Program-made: the position numbers and the translations under genes | Notes under the pieces: generated by a model | Databases searched by the model: none | Told to the model about the DNA's origin: nothing | What the model saw: the letters and a program-made list of their open reading frames with translations, nothing else | Assembly (NCBI GenBank): GCA_051880495.1 | Contig: JBJEOB010000014.1 | Coordinates: forward strand, 20,144-84,143 | Reading direction: 5' to 3' | Length of the DNA stretch: 64,000 nucleotides | Source: MGBC120314 sp051880495 | GTDB taxonomy: Bacteria; Bacillota; Clostridia; Lachnospirales; Lachnospiraceae | Shown: piece by piece, positions 25,682 to 34,655 of the stretch | How the letters are laid out: each line of letters starts with the position of its first letter | How positions within the stretch are numbered: position 1 is the stretch's first letter

Positions 25682-27670
25682 ATGAATACTATTGACAATA
25701 TGTCAGTAAATGCAATCAGAATACTGTCAGCGGATTCAATTCAAAAGGCTAATTCGGGTCACCCGGGACTGCCTTTGGGAGCAGCACCTATGGCTTATGA
25801 ATTATGGATGAGGCATTTAAAGCATAACCCGGCCAATCCGGAATGGGTGGATAGAGACAGATTCATCTTATCGGGCGGACACGGCTCTATGCTGTTGTAT
25901 TCTTTATTACATTTATTTGGATACGGCAATCTAACCAAGGAAGATTTGTCGCAGTTTCGTCAGCTTGATTCATTGACTCCGGGTCATCCTGAATACAGAC
26001 ACACGGTAGGCGTTGAAGCAACAACAGGCCCTCTTGGCGCCGGTATGGGCATGGCCGTTGGTATGGCAATTGCAGAAGCACATATGGCAGCAGTCTTTAA
26101 TAAGGACGGATATCCTGTTGTAGATCATTACACATATGCTCTTGGCGGAGACGGATGTATGATGGAGGGTATTTCTTCAGAGGCATTTTCTCTTGCAGGA
26201 ACATTAGGATTATCAAAGCTTATTATTTTATATGATTCAAACAGAATTTCAATAGAGGGAAGCACAGATATTGCATTCACAGAGAATGTTGAAGAGAGAA
26301 TGCAGGCATTTGGTTTCCAGACACTGACAGTTGAAGATGGAACAGACCTTGAAGCAATTGGCAAGGCAATCAAAGCAGCTAAGGCTGATAAGACACGTCC
26401 GTCATTTATTACCGTAAAAACACAGATAGGTTATGGCTGTCCTGCAAAACAGGGCAAGGCAAGTGCACATGGTGAACCGCTTGGTGTTGACAATGTGGCA
26501 GCGCTTAGAGAAAACCTCAACTGGCCGTATGAAGAGCCATTCTTCGTACCACAGGAGGTTTATGATAATTTTGCAGCCACTGCAAAAGAAAATGCAAAGA
26601 CAGAGGATGCATGGAATGCAATGTTTGCCGAGTATTGCGCTAAATTCCCTGAGATGAAGGAATTATGGGACAAGCATTATGACGAATCTTATATGGACGA
26701 ATTCTTTGCATCTGATGACTACTGGAAATATGAGGATAAGGCTGAGGCGACAAGAAGTGTTTCCGGAAAGCTTATTAATAAAATCAAGCAAGTTATGCCG
26801 GGACTTGTCGGCGGATCAGCAGACCTTGCTCCGTCTACCAAGACATATATGGCAGGTTACGGAGATTTTTCAAAAGAAAGCTACGAAGGATGCAACTTCC
26901 ATTTCGGTGTAAGAGAGCTGGCAATGACGGCAATTGGAAACGGTATTATGCTTCATGGCGGACTCAGGGCGTTTGTTTCCACATTCTTTGTATTTAGCGA
27001 TTATGTTAAACCTATGGCAAGGCTTTCATCAATTATGGGCGTGCCGCTCACATTTGTACTCACACATGACAGTATCGGTGTTGGTGAGGACGGTCCTACA
27101 CATGAACCAATTGAGCAGCTTGCAATGTTCAGGGCAATGCCTAACTTTACCGTATTCAGACCATGTGATTATACAGAAACAGCTGCTGCATGGCAGTATG
27201 CCGTAACATCCAAGACAACTCCGACAGCACTTGTGCTTTCACGCCAGAATCTTCCACAGCTGTCAGGAAGCAGCAGGGATGCCTTAAAGGGAGGATATGT
27301 CCTTTCTGATTCGAATAAGGCAGTTCCGGATGGAATTCTTATGGCATCCGGCTCAGAGGTTACCATCGCATTACAGGCGAAGGAAGAACTCCTGAAGGAA
27401 GGTGTCGATGTAAGAGTCGTAAGCATGCCTTCAATGGATGTTTTTGAACAGCAGACAGATGAATATAAGGAATCGGTACTTCCGAAAGCTGTAAGAAAGA
27501 GAGTTGCAGTAGAGGCTCTCTCAGAATTCGGCTGGGGTAAATATGTCGGTCTTGACGGAGCATATGTCGGAATGACAACCTTCGGTGCTAGTGCACCTGC
27601 AGGTAAGCTGTTTGAGAAGTTTGGATTTACCGTGGAAAATGTTGTTAATACGTTTAAGGGAATTATGTAA
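25682..27670 (+). CDS. tkt: Transketolase
   Basis: A 662-aa thiamine-diphosphate enzyme of the pentose phosphate pathway that moves two-carbon units between ketose and aldose phosphates. The TPP motif is GGDGCMMEG...DSNRIS (about residues 154-190). SGGHGSMLLY (about 63-72), GPLGAGMGMAVGMA (about 115-128) and HDSIGVGEDGPTHEPIEQL (about 461-479) are also characteristic. The length is standard for bacterial Tkt. AGGAGG (25666-25671) precedes the start, 39 bases after the previous stop. A terminator follows. Its operon role with the TPR/AAA gene is unclear. Confidence 0.97.
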   Translation: MNTIDNMSVNAIRILSADSIQKANSGHPGLPLGAAPMAYELWMRHLKHNPANPEWVDRDRFILSGGHGSMLLYSLLHLFGYGNLTKEDLSQFRQLDSLTPGHPEYRHTVGVEATTGPLGAGMGMAVGMAIAEAHMAAVFNKDGYPVVDHYTYALGGDGCMMEGISSEAFSLAGTLGLSKLIILYDSNRISIEGSTDIAFTENVEERMQAFGFQTLTVEDGTDLEAIGKAIKAAKADKTRPSFITVKTQIGYGCPAKQGKASAHGEPLGVDNVAALRENLNWPYEEPFFVPQEVYDNFAATAKENAKTEDAWNAMFAEYCAKFPEMKELWDKHYDESYMDEFFASDDYWKYEDKAEATRSVSGKLINKIKQVMPGLVGGSADLAPSTKTYMAGYGDFSKESYEGCNFHFGVRELAMTAIGNGIMLHGGLRAFVSTFFVFSDYVKPMARLSSIMGVPLTFVLTHDSIGVGEDGPTHEPIEQLAMFRAMPNFTVFRPCDYTETAAAWQYAVTSKTTPTALVLSRQNLPQLSGSSRDALKGGYVLSDSNKAVPDGILMASGSEVTIALQAKEELLKEGVDVRVVSMPSMDVFEQQTDEYKESVLPKAVRKRVAVEALSEFGWGKYVGLDGAYVGMTTFGASAPAGKLFEKFGFTVENVVNTFKGIM

Positions 27671-27691
27671 GAAATAAAATAATATACACAT

Positions 27692-27726
27692 AAAAAGCGA
27701 GACAGTTTTGGCTGCCTCGTTTTTTT
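27692..27726 (+). terminator. Terminator after tkt
   Basis: AAAAAGCGAGACAG pairs with CTGCCTCGTTTTTT (one A-C mismatch) around TTTTGG. Confidence 0.75.
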
Positions 27727-27754
27727 CATGCTCAAAAAGTAAAAATGTATGCAT

Positions 27755-27766
27755 TGTAATTTTACA
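27755..27766 (+). promoter_or_regulatory. Palindromic TGTAA-N2-TTACA upstream of the ABC operon
   Basis: TGTAATTTTACA at 27755-27766, with further TTTTACAT and ATTACA half-sites at 27787-27820. These may be an operator for the Fbp-like operon. The only promoter candidate is weak: TTTACA 27810-27815 and TGTTAT 27834-27839. Confidence 0.3.
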
Positions 27767-27862
27767 TAAACAAAATTTACCCAAAAATTACAAGAGACCA
27801 TGCGCAAATTTTACATTACAGGTATACACTCATTGTTATAGCTAAGAAATGAGGAACAGTGG

Positions 27863-28816
27863 ATGGAAATACGCTTAAATAATATTACAAAAAAATTTGC
27901 AGGAAAGACGGTTATAAATGATGTCAGCCTGGTCGTTGAAAGTGGAACACTGACTACGCTCCTTGGACCATCAGGTTGCGGGAAAACAACACTTCTCAGG
28001 ATGATTTCGGGGCTTGAATCACCGGATTGCGGAGAGATATTTCTGGGGGATAAGTGTGTTTTCTCATCAGAAAAAGGAATTAACATACCGCCTGAAAAGA
28101 GGAAGCTGGGGTTTGTATTTCAGGACTTTGCACTGTGGCCGCATATGAATGTTTATGAAAATGTAGCTTTCGGACTTCGTGCATCAAAAAATACGGACGG
28201 AATGGATGAGAAGATTAAGGCGGCACTTCATGCAGTACAGCTTGATGATTTTGCATCACGTTATCCTCACCAGTTGTCGGGAGGACAGCAGCAGAGAGTA
28301 GCATTTGCAAGGGCTATTGTAATCGAACCGGAATGTATTTTGTTCGATGAACCGTTATCGGCACTGGATGCGCTTCTAAGGGAGGAGATGCGTGCGGAAC
28401 TACGCGAGCTGATTACAAGGCTTGGCATCACGGCTGTTTTTGTTACCCATGACCAGATGGAAGCTATGAGCATGAGTGATAAGATTGCGGTCCTGTCTAA
28501 AGGGTCGGTGGAACAGTACGATTGTCCTGAGGCGATTTATTCTGCACCAAAGACGGAGTTTGTAGCAAAATTTGTGGGTTCTTCAAACTGGATCGATGAA
28601 CATCATATTTTCCGCCCGGAGAAAGCTCTGCTTGATTATGATGAAAACAGCCGTAAATTTGACGTGGAAGCATTGTCAGTACAGTTTTTGGGAAATGCAT
28701 ACCAGATACTTTTAAAGTATGGCGATAAAAAATGGAAGTTGATTTCAGACACCGGAATGTCCGTGGGGACAAAATTCCCCATTTACATAGATGAAAAAAA
28801 TATAATAACAATATAA
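27863..28816 (+). CDS. ABC importer ATP-binding protein (FbpC/PotA-like)
   Basis: A 317-aa cytoplasmic ATPase. Walker A GPSGCGKTT (about 33-41), Q-loop FQDFALWPHM (about 88-97), signature LSGGQQQR (about 136-143), Walker B CILFDEPLSALD (about 155-167) and the His switch VTHDQMEAM (about 191-199) are all present. About 90 C-terminal residues resemble a TOBE-type regulatory extension. It powers the two-domain permease encoded two genes on. The trio resembles ferric-iron (Fbp) or related (aminoethylphosphonate, thiamine) importers; which substrate is transported is not shown by the sequence. Confidence 0.92.
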   Translation: MEIRLNNITKKFAGKTVINDVSLVVESGTLTTLLGPSGCGKTTLLRMISGLESPDCGEIFLGDKCVFSSEKGINIPPEKRKLGFVFQDFALWPHMNVYENVAFGLRASKNTDGMDEKIKAALHAVQLDDFASRYPHQLSGGQQQRVAFARAIVIEPECILFDEPLSALDALLREEMRAELRELITRLGITAVFVTHDQMEAMSMSDKIAVLSKGSVEQYDCPEAIYSAPKTEFVAKFVGSSNWIDEHHIFRPEKALLDYDENSRKFDVEALSVQFLGNAYQILLKYGDKKWKLISDTGMSVGTKFPIYIDEKNIITI

Positions 28817-28830
28817 GATGAAAGAGGTAA

Positions 28831-29907
28831 ATGAAAATGAAGAAAAAAATAGCATTAGCACTTGCGGCAGTTTTGTGTGTTTGTATGACTGCCTGTGGTA
28901 ACACCAATGAAGTAAAGAATAATCAGATACAGACAACTGAGTCTGTTACGACAAAGGCAGATACAGCAAATGTACCTGAAACAACGACTGCAGAGGAAAC
29001 AAAGAAGCTGTCAGGCAAGGTTACTGTATATATGCCATCACCGGCAGGACTTGCCGATAAGCTGGCAGCAGATTTTAAGGAAAAGACGGGCGTAGAGGTT
29101 GAAGTATTCCAGGGAACGACGGGAGAGATTCTTGCGCGTCTTGAAGCAGAGCAGGCAAATCCTGTTGCTGATGTGGTAATTCTTGCTTCGTGGTCAGATG
29201 GTCTTTCTATGAAAAATGATGGAAAACTTATGTCTTATACACCTGCAAATGCAGATAAGATTGTTAAGGGATGGATTGATGACGATTCCATGCTTTTTGG
29301 ATATAGTGCATCTGCTGTGGGTGTCATCTATAATACAACAGTTTTTCCGGAGCTTTCAGCAGACTGGACAGATTTTTCCGATGCAAAATATAAGGGACAG
29401 TTAGCAATACCGGACCCGGAAAAATCCGGAGCATGTAAAGACTTCGTAGCCGGCTTTGTAAACCAGTACGGCTGGGATGCATTTAAGGCAATGGCTGATA
29501 ACGGCATGAAGGTACCGGGTGCCAATAAAGCAGCATTAGAGGCGGTAACAACAGGCGAAGTAGGAATTCTTATTGCAGGTGTTGATTATAATGCATATTC
29601 TTCCATAAGCAAGGGTGAACCGCTTGCTATTTATTATCCGGAAGGTGGAACAGTCATTAATCCGCGTCCGGCAATGATTCCTAACACGGCACCAAATGTT
29701 GATAATGCCAAGGCGTTTATTGACTATCTGTTCTCAGATGAGGCACAGAAATTAGTTGCGGATGCATACCTTCTTCCTGGACGCAGTGATATTAATTGTG
29801 AAGGCAGAACTAATATTTCAGATATTCCGCAGATAAAATGTGACTGGGCAAAGATGATGGAAATTGCTTCCGATTCAGCAGCAAAAATAAATGAAATCTG
29901 CAAATAG
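28831..29907 (+). CDS. ABC importer substrate-binding lipoprotein (FbpA/AfuA-like)
   Basis: 358 aa with a lipoprotein signal whose lipobox is MTAC, mature Cys at about residue 23. A Thr-rich stretch to about residue 60 links it to a type II periplasmic-binding fold: KVTVYMPSPAGLADKLAADF, ADVVILASWSDG and GWDAFKAMAD. IYYPEGGTVINPRPAMI and the AKAFIDYLFSDEAQ end are typical of ferric-binding and phosphonate-binding family members. It lies 14 bases after the ATPase gene and 12 bases before the permease. The ligand remains unknown; iron(III) is my best guess from the family. Confidence 0.88.
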   Translation: MKMKKKIALALAAVLCVCMTACGNTNEVKNNQIQTTESVTTKADTANVPETTTAEETKKLSGKVTVYMPSPAGLADKLAADFKEKTGVEVEVFQGTTGEILARLEAEQANPVADVVILASWSDGLSMKNDGKLMSYTPANADKIVKGWIDDDSMLFGYSASAVGVIYNTTVFPELSADWTDFSDAKYKGQLAIPDPEKSGACKDFVAGFVNQYGWDAFKAMADNGMKVPGANKAALEAVTTGEVGILIAGVDYNAYSSISKGEPLAIYYPEGGTVINPRPAMIPNTAPNVDNAKAFIDYLFSDEAQKLVADAYLLPGRSDINCEGRTNISDIPQIKCDWAKMMEIASDSAAKINEICK

Positions 29908-29919
29908 CGAGGTTTTTAC

Positions 29920-31584
29920 ATGAAAAAATTAATCAGATTAAAACAGAATCTGCCACTTATTTTTCTGACATTGGTATTATTCTTTCTGATTATTTGTCCA
30001 CTCCTGATGATTTTTGCAAAGGCGGTCATTGTAGATGGCCGCCTTGATTTTTCCATGGCAGTGCAGACACTTAAGGATAATGAAAATGTAGTAATGATTG
30101 CCAATTCTGTAATATTGGGAGTTCTGGTAGTGATTGTTTCCACGTTGATAGCGGCACCGCTTGCTTACCTGTTTTCCAGAACAAAATTTGCAAAGTATAA
30201 ATTTTTCGACATAATTTTTATGATTCCTTTTATGACACCGCCGTATATTGCGTCCATGGGATGGATTTTATTTATGCAGAAGAAAGGTTTGCTGCAACAG
30301 CTGATTCCGGCGACAAAGGGCAGTGAAGACTGGTTTTTCTCGCTGGCAGGACTTGTTATTGTAATGAGCTTTCATGTGTTCCCGTTTATGCTGACCATGT
30401 TAAAAAATGCTATGTTAAATATTCCGTCAAGTCTTGAGGAATCAGGAGCTGTATTTGGAGCGGAATTCGGATTAAGAATACGTAAGATTTTTCTGCCGCT
30501 TCTTAGTGGAAATTATGCAATTGGTGCTTTACTGGTTTTTGTAAAGACAATTGCTGAATATGGAACTCCGGCGACCTTGGGTAAACGAATAGGCTTCTAT
30601 GTGTTTACTACAGAAATTCACAGGTATGCAACTGTTGCGCCAATTAATTTTGGAAAATCGGCGACACTTGCGTCGGTTCTGGTCGGCATCTGTCTGTGTT
30701 TGTGGATGCTGCAAAATTACATTACGACAAAGAAAAGCTATAATCTTGTAAGTGGAAAAGGAAACCGATTTGTTGAAGTAAAGCTGCCAAAGTCTGTAGA
30801 AGCATTAAGCTGGCTGTACATTGTAATATTACTGCTTTTTTCTATCGGAGTGCCATATTTTTCCGTCATATCCACATCGCTGATTAAACTGAGAGGATTT
30901 GGACTTGCTAAGGGAAACTTTACATTTCAGCATTACATAGATCTTTTCACGGAAAATTCAAAAGGAGTGCAGGCTTTGGGAAACAGCCTTTTCCTTGCGG
31001 TGTCATCTGCCACTATATGCGCACTTTTGGGAACAGTTATTGTGGTTGTAATCCGAAGATGCAAATCAGGTTTCGGTAAAATTATTGAAGCAGCGAGTTT
31101 ATTGCCGGAAATGCTCCCGGGAATTGTGCTTGTGATTGGAATTATGTTATTCTGGAATCAGATTTACAGATGGATTCCGCTGTATAATACTTTGGGAATT
31201 CTTGTCCTGGCATATGTTGTTTTGTTTCTGCCGTATACGGTTCAATACGTTACCTCTGCATTTTCGCAGATTAGCGACAGCCTTATGGCAGCCGGGCAGG
31301 TATTTGGAGGAAGTCCGTTTTATATTTTTAGAAAAATTACCTTTCCACTAATTATTAAGGGTGTTGCTACGGGCTGGATGATGACATTTATCATTGCGTT
31401 TCGTGAGCTGGTTACGGCAAGTTTAATTGCACCTCCGAATACTCTGGTTGTATCAACTTATATTGTGCGCGAGTTTGAACAGGGAAGTGTTTCTATAGGA
31501 ATGGCGATGGCAGTATTATGCGTGTTGTTTACAACGACAGCCTTATTAATACTGAACCACTTTATTGATAACAGAAAGGGCTGA
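29920..31584 (+). CDS. ABC importer permease with two fused BPD domains (FbpB-like)
   Basis: A 554-aa inner-membrane protein with about twelve hydrophobic segments. Two permease domains are joined in one chain, as in FbpB. EAA-type loops occur near residues 170-190 (EESGAVFGAEFGLRIRKI) and near 460-478 (MAAGQVFGGSPFYIFRKI). These dock to the ATPase. The N-terminal KKLIRLKQNL is cytoplasmic and basic. It completes the ATPase-binding protein-permease operon; the metallo-beta-lactamase gene starts 3 bases later, so the four are co-transcribed. Confidence 0.9.
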   Translation: MKKLIRLKQNLPLIFLTLVLFFLIICPLLMIFAKAVIVDGRLDFSMAVQTLKDNENVVMIANSVILGVLVVIVSTLIAAPLAYLFSRTKFAKYKFFDIIFMIPFMTPPYIASMGWILFMQKKGLLQQLIPATKGSEDWFFSLAGLVIVMSFHVFPFMLTMLKNAMLNIPSSLEESGAVFGAEFGLRIRKIFLPLLSGNYAIGALLVFVKTIAEYGTPATLGKRIGFYVFTTEIHRYATVAPINFGKSATLASVLVGICLCLWMLQNYITTKKSYNLVSGKGNRFVEVKLPKSVEALSWLYIVILLLFSIGVPYFSVISTSLIKLRGFGLAKGNFTFQHYIDLFTENSKGVQALGNSLFLAVSSATICALLGTVIVVVIRRCKSGFGKIIEAASLLPEMLPGIVLVIGIMLFWNQIYRWIPLYNTLGILVLAYVVLFLPYTVQYVTSAFSQISDSLMAAGQVFGGSPFYIFRKITFPLIIKGVATGWMMTFIIAFRELVTASLIAPPNTLVVSTYIVREFEQGSVSIGMAMAVLCVLFTTTALLILNHFIDNRKG

Positions 31585-31587
31585 CAA

Positions 31588-32661
31588 ATGAATCTGTATA
31601 TTGCAGGCGGATGCGGAGAGCATGGGCGGAACTGTTTTTTGGTAAAACAAAATAATATATGTTTTCTGGTAGACTGTGGAATTATGGCAGGGGAAGAAAA
31701 TGGCTGTCCTCATCTTACGAAGGAACAGATAACTAAATTACAATGCGTATTTCTGACACACTCTCATGCGGATCATACAGGAGCGTTGCCGTGGCTGTGG
31801 GAGATGGGATACAAAGGTCCCGTTATTGCTGCAGGCTACACTTTGAATCAGCTGCCGTTTAAAGTAAAAAACGGCATAAGACTTGAGGATGTATGTAAGG
31901 ATGGAATCGGAACCGTCTGCGGTATTACGCTGCAATGGGGAAGGAGCGGACACTGCATCGGAAGCGTATGGTACCGGTTTGAATTGGAAGGAAAATCTGT
32001 GTTCTTTTCAGGGGATTATTCAGAAAACACACAGGTATATGAGGCAGATTTGATTAGGAACCAGAAGGCTGATCTTGCCATACTGGATTGCGCCTATGGA
32101 AAGAGTACATTAACATATAAAGAGGCATGTGTAAGACTTGTTCAAAGGACTAAGGAACTTCTTGATAAATATCCTCTTCTCGTTTTTCCTGTTCCTAAAT
32201 ATGGAAGAGGAATGGAAATATTAAATTTATTTACTGAAAATAAAATCGGTATTAATTTTTATGGTGATGAACATTTTTACATAGAAGTAAACAGGATGAA
32301 AAGTTGTAAAGACTGGTGCAGAAAGATTTCAGATTCCTTTTTACGGTCTGTTAAAAAATATAGCGGTACGGAAAAAGAGGGTATTGTTTTTGTCAGCAAT
32401 CCGCAGCTTCAAAATCCGAAATCACAAAAGCTGGTAAAAGGGATTATTGATAAGGGAGGATATGCCATCATGACAGGAACAGTGGATGCCGGTTCATACA
32501 GCAGCAAGCTGATTCAGGAGGGAAAGATGGAACTGCTGATTTATCCGGTTCATTTGAATTATGGACAATCTCAAATACTGGCATCAGAAAATGAATTTGA
32601 AAAGGCTATTTTGTATCACACAGGTGATTTTAAAGCACCGGAGCCAAATATCAGCATATAA
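31588..32661 (+). CDS. Metallo-beta-lactamase fold hydrolase, beta-CASP-like
   Basis: A 357-aa protein. Zinc-binding HSHADHTGALPW (about residues 57-68, HxHxDH), a downstream His in GHCIGSVWY (about 120-128) and Asp in FFSGDYS (about 140-146) complete a binuclear site. A C-terminal part ending PVHLNYGQSQ and HTGDFKAPEP resembles beta-CASP RNA/DNA-processing nucleases of the RNase J/CPSF type, although the N-terminal domain is shorter than RNase J. It is fourth in the importer operon, starting 3 bases after the permease, an unusual place for a nuclease-type protein. Substrate unknown. Confidence 0.72.
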   Translation: MNLYIAGGCGEHGRNCFLVKQNNICFLVDCGIMAGEENGCPHLTKEQITKLQCVFLTHSHADHTGALPWLWEMGYKGPVIAAGYTLNQLPFKVKNGIRLEDVCKDGIGTVCGITLQWGRSGHCIGSVWYRFELEGKSVFFSGDYSENTQVYEADLIRNQKADLAILDCAYGKSTLTYKEACVRLVQRTKELLDKYPLLVFPVPKYGRGMEILNLFTENKIGINFYGDEHFYIEVNRMKSCKDWCRKISDSFLRSVKKYSGTEKEGIVFVSNPQLQNPKSQKLVKGIIDKGGYAIMTGTVDAGSYSSKLIQEGKMELLIYPVHLNYGQSQILASENEFEKAILYHTGDFKAPEPNISI

Positions 32662-32702
32662 AAAGCGGGGCGTTGGGAAAATTGATTCCCGTGCCCCGCT
32701 TT
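32661..32702. terminator. Bidirectional terminator between the importer operon and pfp
   Basis: AAAAGCGGGGC pairs with GCCCCGCTTT through a long stem (GGGAA/TTCCC inside) around AATTGA. It has T/A-tails on both strands and serves converging transcripts. Confidence 0.85.
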
Positions 32703-32713
32703 AATTAATTAAA

Positions 32714-33940
32714 TTACAGATTAAGTTTCAAATGTCTAGGAAGACCATCTACCATAACCGGTGAGAGTTCAGCCTGAATTAAAGGTCTTATGTAGTGGAT
32801 CAGCTCATCTGATACAAATGTACCATCCTCTGTAATCCATTCTAACGGAACCTTCTTCTCGATGTTGGCAATCTTGTGAACATCCTGAGAGTTTGTTATG
32901 CAGATGTATGGGTCTTCAGAAACACGTTCAAGTACGATAACCTTGCCTGTCTCGCCTTCGAAAGCAGCCTTAACTGCAGCACCGCCAACCTGGAATGCCT
33001 CTGTGATATCAACACGGCTTGTAAGGTGGGCAGCACATCTTTGAAGTGTACTAAGTTCAATTGCACGTGTCTTAACGCCTAACTCGGCACCGATCTTGTT
33101 GGCAAGGAACTTAGCAGAACCTGATAACTGCTTGTGGCCAAATGCATCAGTGAACTCAACATGGTCTGCTAATTCAAATACATAACGACCGTCGGCAACC
33201 TTGATACCTTCAGAAATGGCAATTACGATTGAAGATTTTACCTTGCTTAATTCTTTTACTTTGTTCATAAATTTGTCGATGTCAAATGGAACTTCAGGAA
33301 GGAAAACCATATCAACACCTTCGCAGTCTTCTGCCTTGGAAAGAGCAGCGGCTGCTGTAAGCCATCCGGCATTACGTCCCATGATTTCAATGATTGTGAT
33401 GGTCGGATAATCATAAACAAGACCGTCGCGGATGATTTCCTTGGTAACTGCAGCGATATACTTGGCAGCACTACCAAAACCAGGAGTATGGTCTGTTGTT
33501 GCAAGGTCATTATCAATTGTCTTAGGAACACCCATGAACTTAATGTCGCTGTTAATAAGGATGGCATAATCTGAAAGCTTCTTGATTGTATCCATAGAGT
33601 CGTTACCGCCAATATAGAAGAAAGCTTCAATATTTAATTCCTCTAACTTTTTGAAAATCTTATCATATATTTCTCTGTCGTCACATATCTCCGGGAGTTT
33701 ATAACGACAGGAACCAAGAAATGATGAAGGTGTTCTCTTTAATAAATCGATATCGAGATCTGTTTTAATGTGTTCAGATAAGTCTACATACTGACCATCT
33801 AAAAGTCCTTTAATACCATGAAGCATTCCGTATACCTTGCCGGCACCACGGTCCTTGGCGGTCTTATAAACACCTACCAGACTGGAATTAATTACGGAAG
33901 TTGGTCCGCCTGACTGACCAACGATTACGTTACCACGCAT
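32714..33940 (-). CDS. pfp: Pyrophosphate-type 6-phosphofructokinase
   Basis: A 408-aa PFK-family enzyme. GQSGGPTSVIN (about 8-18), IGGNDS (about 110-115) and VPKTIDND (about 137-144) carry the Asp and Lys that in this family indicate a pyrophosphate phosphoryl donor. LPEVPFD and GHKQLSGSAK are also typical. It would act reversibly in glycolysis. It is monocistronic, with AGGAGG at 33947-33952 (complement) before the ATG and a TTGTGA/TACAAT promoter. The window thus holds one pyrophosphate-type and one mixed-type PFK, common in Clostridia. The symbol follows the usual name for the PPi enzyme. Confidence 0.93.
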   Translation of the reverse strand: MRGNVIVGQSGGPTSVINSSLVGVYKTAKDRGAGKVYGMLHGIKGLLDGQYVDLSEHIKTDLDIDLLKRTPSSFLGSCRYKLPEICDDREIYDKIFKKLEELNIEAFFYIGGNDSMDTIKKLSDYAILINSDIKFMGVPKTIDNDLATTDHTPGFGSAAKYIAAVTKEIIRDGLVYDYPTITIIEIMGRNAGWLTAAAALSKAEDCEGVDMVFLPEVPFDIDKFMNKVKELSKVKSSIVIAISEGIKVADGRYVFELADHVEFTDAFGHKQLSGSAKFLANKIGAELGVKTRAIELSTLQRCAAHLTSRVDITEAFQVGGAAVKAAFEGETGKVIVLERVSEDPYICITNSQDVHKIANIEKKVPLEWITEDGTFVSDELIHYIRPLIQAELSPVMVDGLPRHLKLNL

Positions 33941-33987
33941 ATAATGTACCTCCTATACAATATAAATTACCGAAACTTTATGAAAAT

Positions 33988-34016
33988 ATTGTATCACAAA
34001 TAGTCGTAATTCACAA
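33988..34016 (-). promoter_or_regulatory. Probable pfp promoter
   Basis: Reading the minus strand, TTGTGA (34016-34011), a 17-base spacer and TACAAT (33993-33988), about 48 bases before the pfp start. Confidence 0.55.
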
Positions 34017-34042
34017 TCATTTTCAGAATATTTTCGAAAATA

Positions 34043-34071
34043 TTGACTTATCATAAATGACAGTATTTAAT
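34043..34071 (+). promoter_or_regulatory. Probable promoter of the HD hydrolase/pyrophosphatase operon
   Basis: TTGACT at 34043-34048, a 17-base spacer and TTTAAT at 34066-34071; TATAAT also lies at 34071-34076. The two divergent promoters share a ~190-base gap that holds nothing else. Confidence 0.55.
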
Positions 34072-34131
34072 ATAATATGTGAGATAACAAAAAATATGCC
34101 TTAAAAGGTTTAAAATAAGGGGATTTAAAAG

Positions 34132-34647
34132 ATGTTCAGAGAAGAAATTAATTTTATAAAGGGTAATGTAAACAGACACAGAAAGTATCATGAGTATGAC
34201 AGAGCGGAATTTGAAAAAATAATCAAAGAGCTTATTGGCAATGATAAAGTAAGGGAAATGAAGCAGTATAACCATCACAGCCATACAAACTGCTTTAAGC
34301 ATTCACTGCATGTATCATATTTTAATTATAAAATGTGTAAAAAATTCGGACTTGATGAAAGGGCGGGTGCCAGGGCAGGAATGCTGCATGACCTTTTCTT
34401 ATACGACTGGCATGACAGGGAAGTAAAACTGGGACAGTCACTGCATGGGTTTGATCATCCGTATATTGCGCTTAAGAATGCTAATAAGAATTTCGAATTG
34501 AGTGAAAAGGAACAGGATATCATTGAAAAGCATATGTTCCCGTTAACTCCAAGATTTCCTAAATTTAAGGAAACATTTGTTATCGTTCTGACCGATAAAT
34601 TCTGCAGTGTATGTGAAGTAATGGATAGATATTTGAAGAGAGCGTAA
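34132..34647 (+). CDS. HD domain phosphohydrolase
   Basis: A 171-aa protein with a compact HD domain. HTNCFKHSLHVSYFNYK (about 47-63) gives the first His, AGMLHDLFLYDW (about 83-94) the HD pair, and HPYIALKNA and DIIEKHMFPL supply later His/Asp residues. HD proteins of this size hydrolyse phosphate esters or nucleotides; the substrate here is unknown. The last residues, VIVLTDKFCSVCEVMDRYLKR, are conserved in this type of HD protein in Clostridia. It is 8 bases before the pyrophosphatase gene, in an operon. No signal peptide or membrane segment is seen. Confidence 0.85.
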   Translation: MFREEINFIKGNVNRHRKYHEYDRAEFEKIIKELIGNDKVREMKQYNHHSHTNCFKHSLHVSYFNYKMCKKFGLDERAGARAGMLHDLFLYDWHDREVKLGQSLHGFDHPYIALKNANKNFELSEKEQDIIEKHMFPLTPRFPKFKETFVIVLTDKFCSVCEVMDRYLKRA

Positions 34648-34655
34648 TAAGTCTT

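Noticed and set aside
23301..32661. Possible JetD nuclease after the SMC-like gene
   Set aside because: The next genes are a TPR/AAA protein, transketolase and an ABC importer; none has a JetD-like Toprim or nuclease signature. The MBL protein is too far and belongs to another operon.
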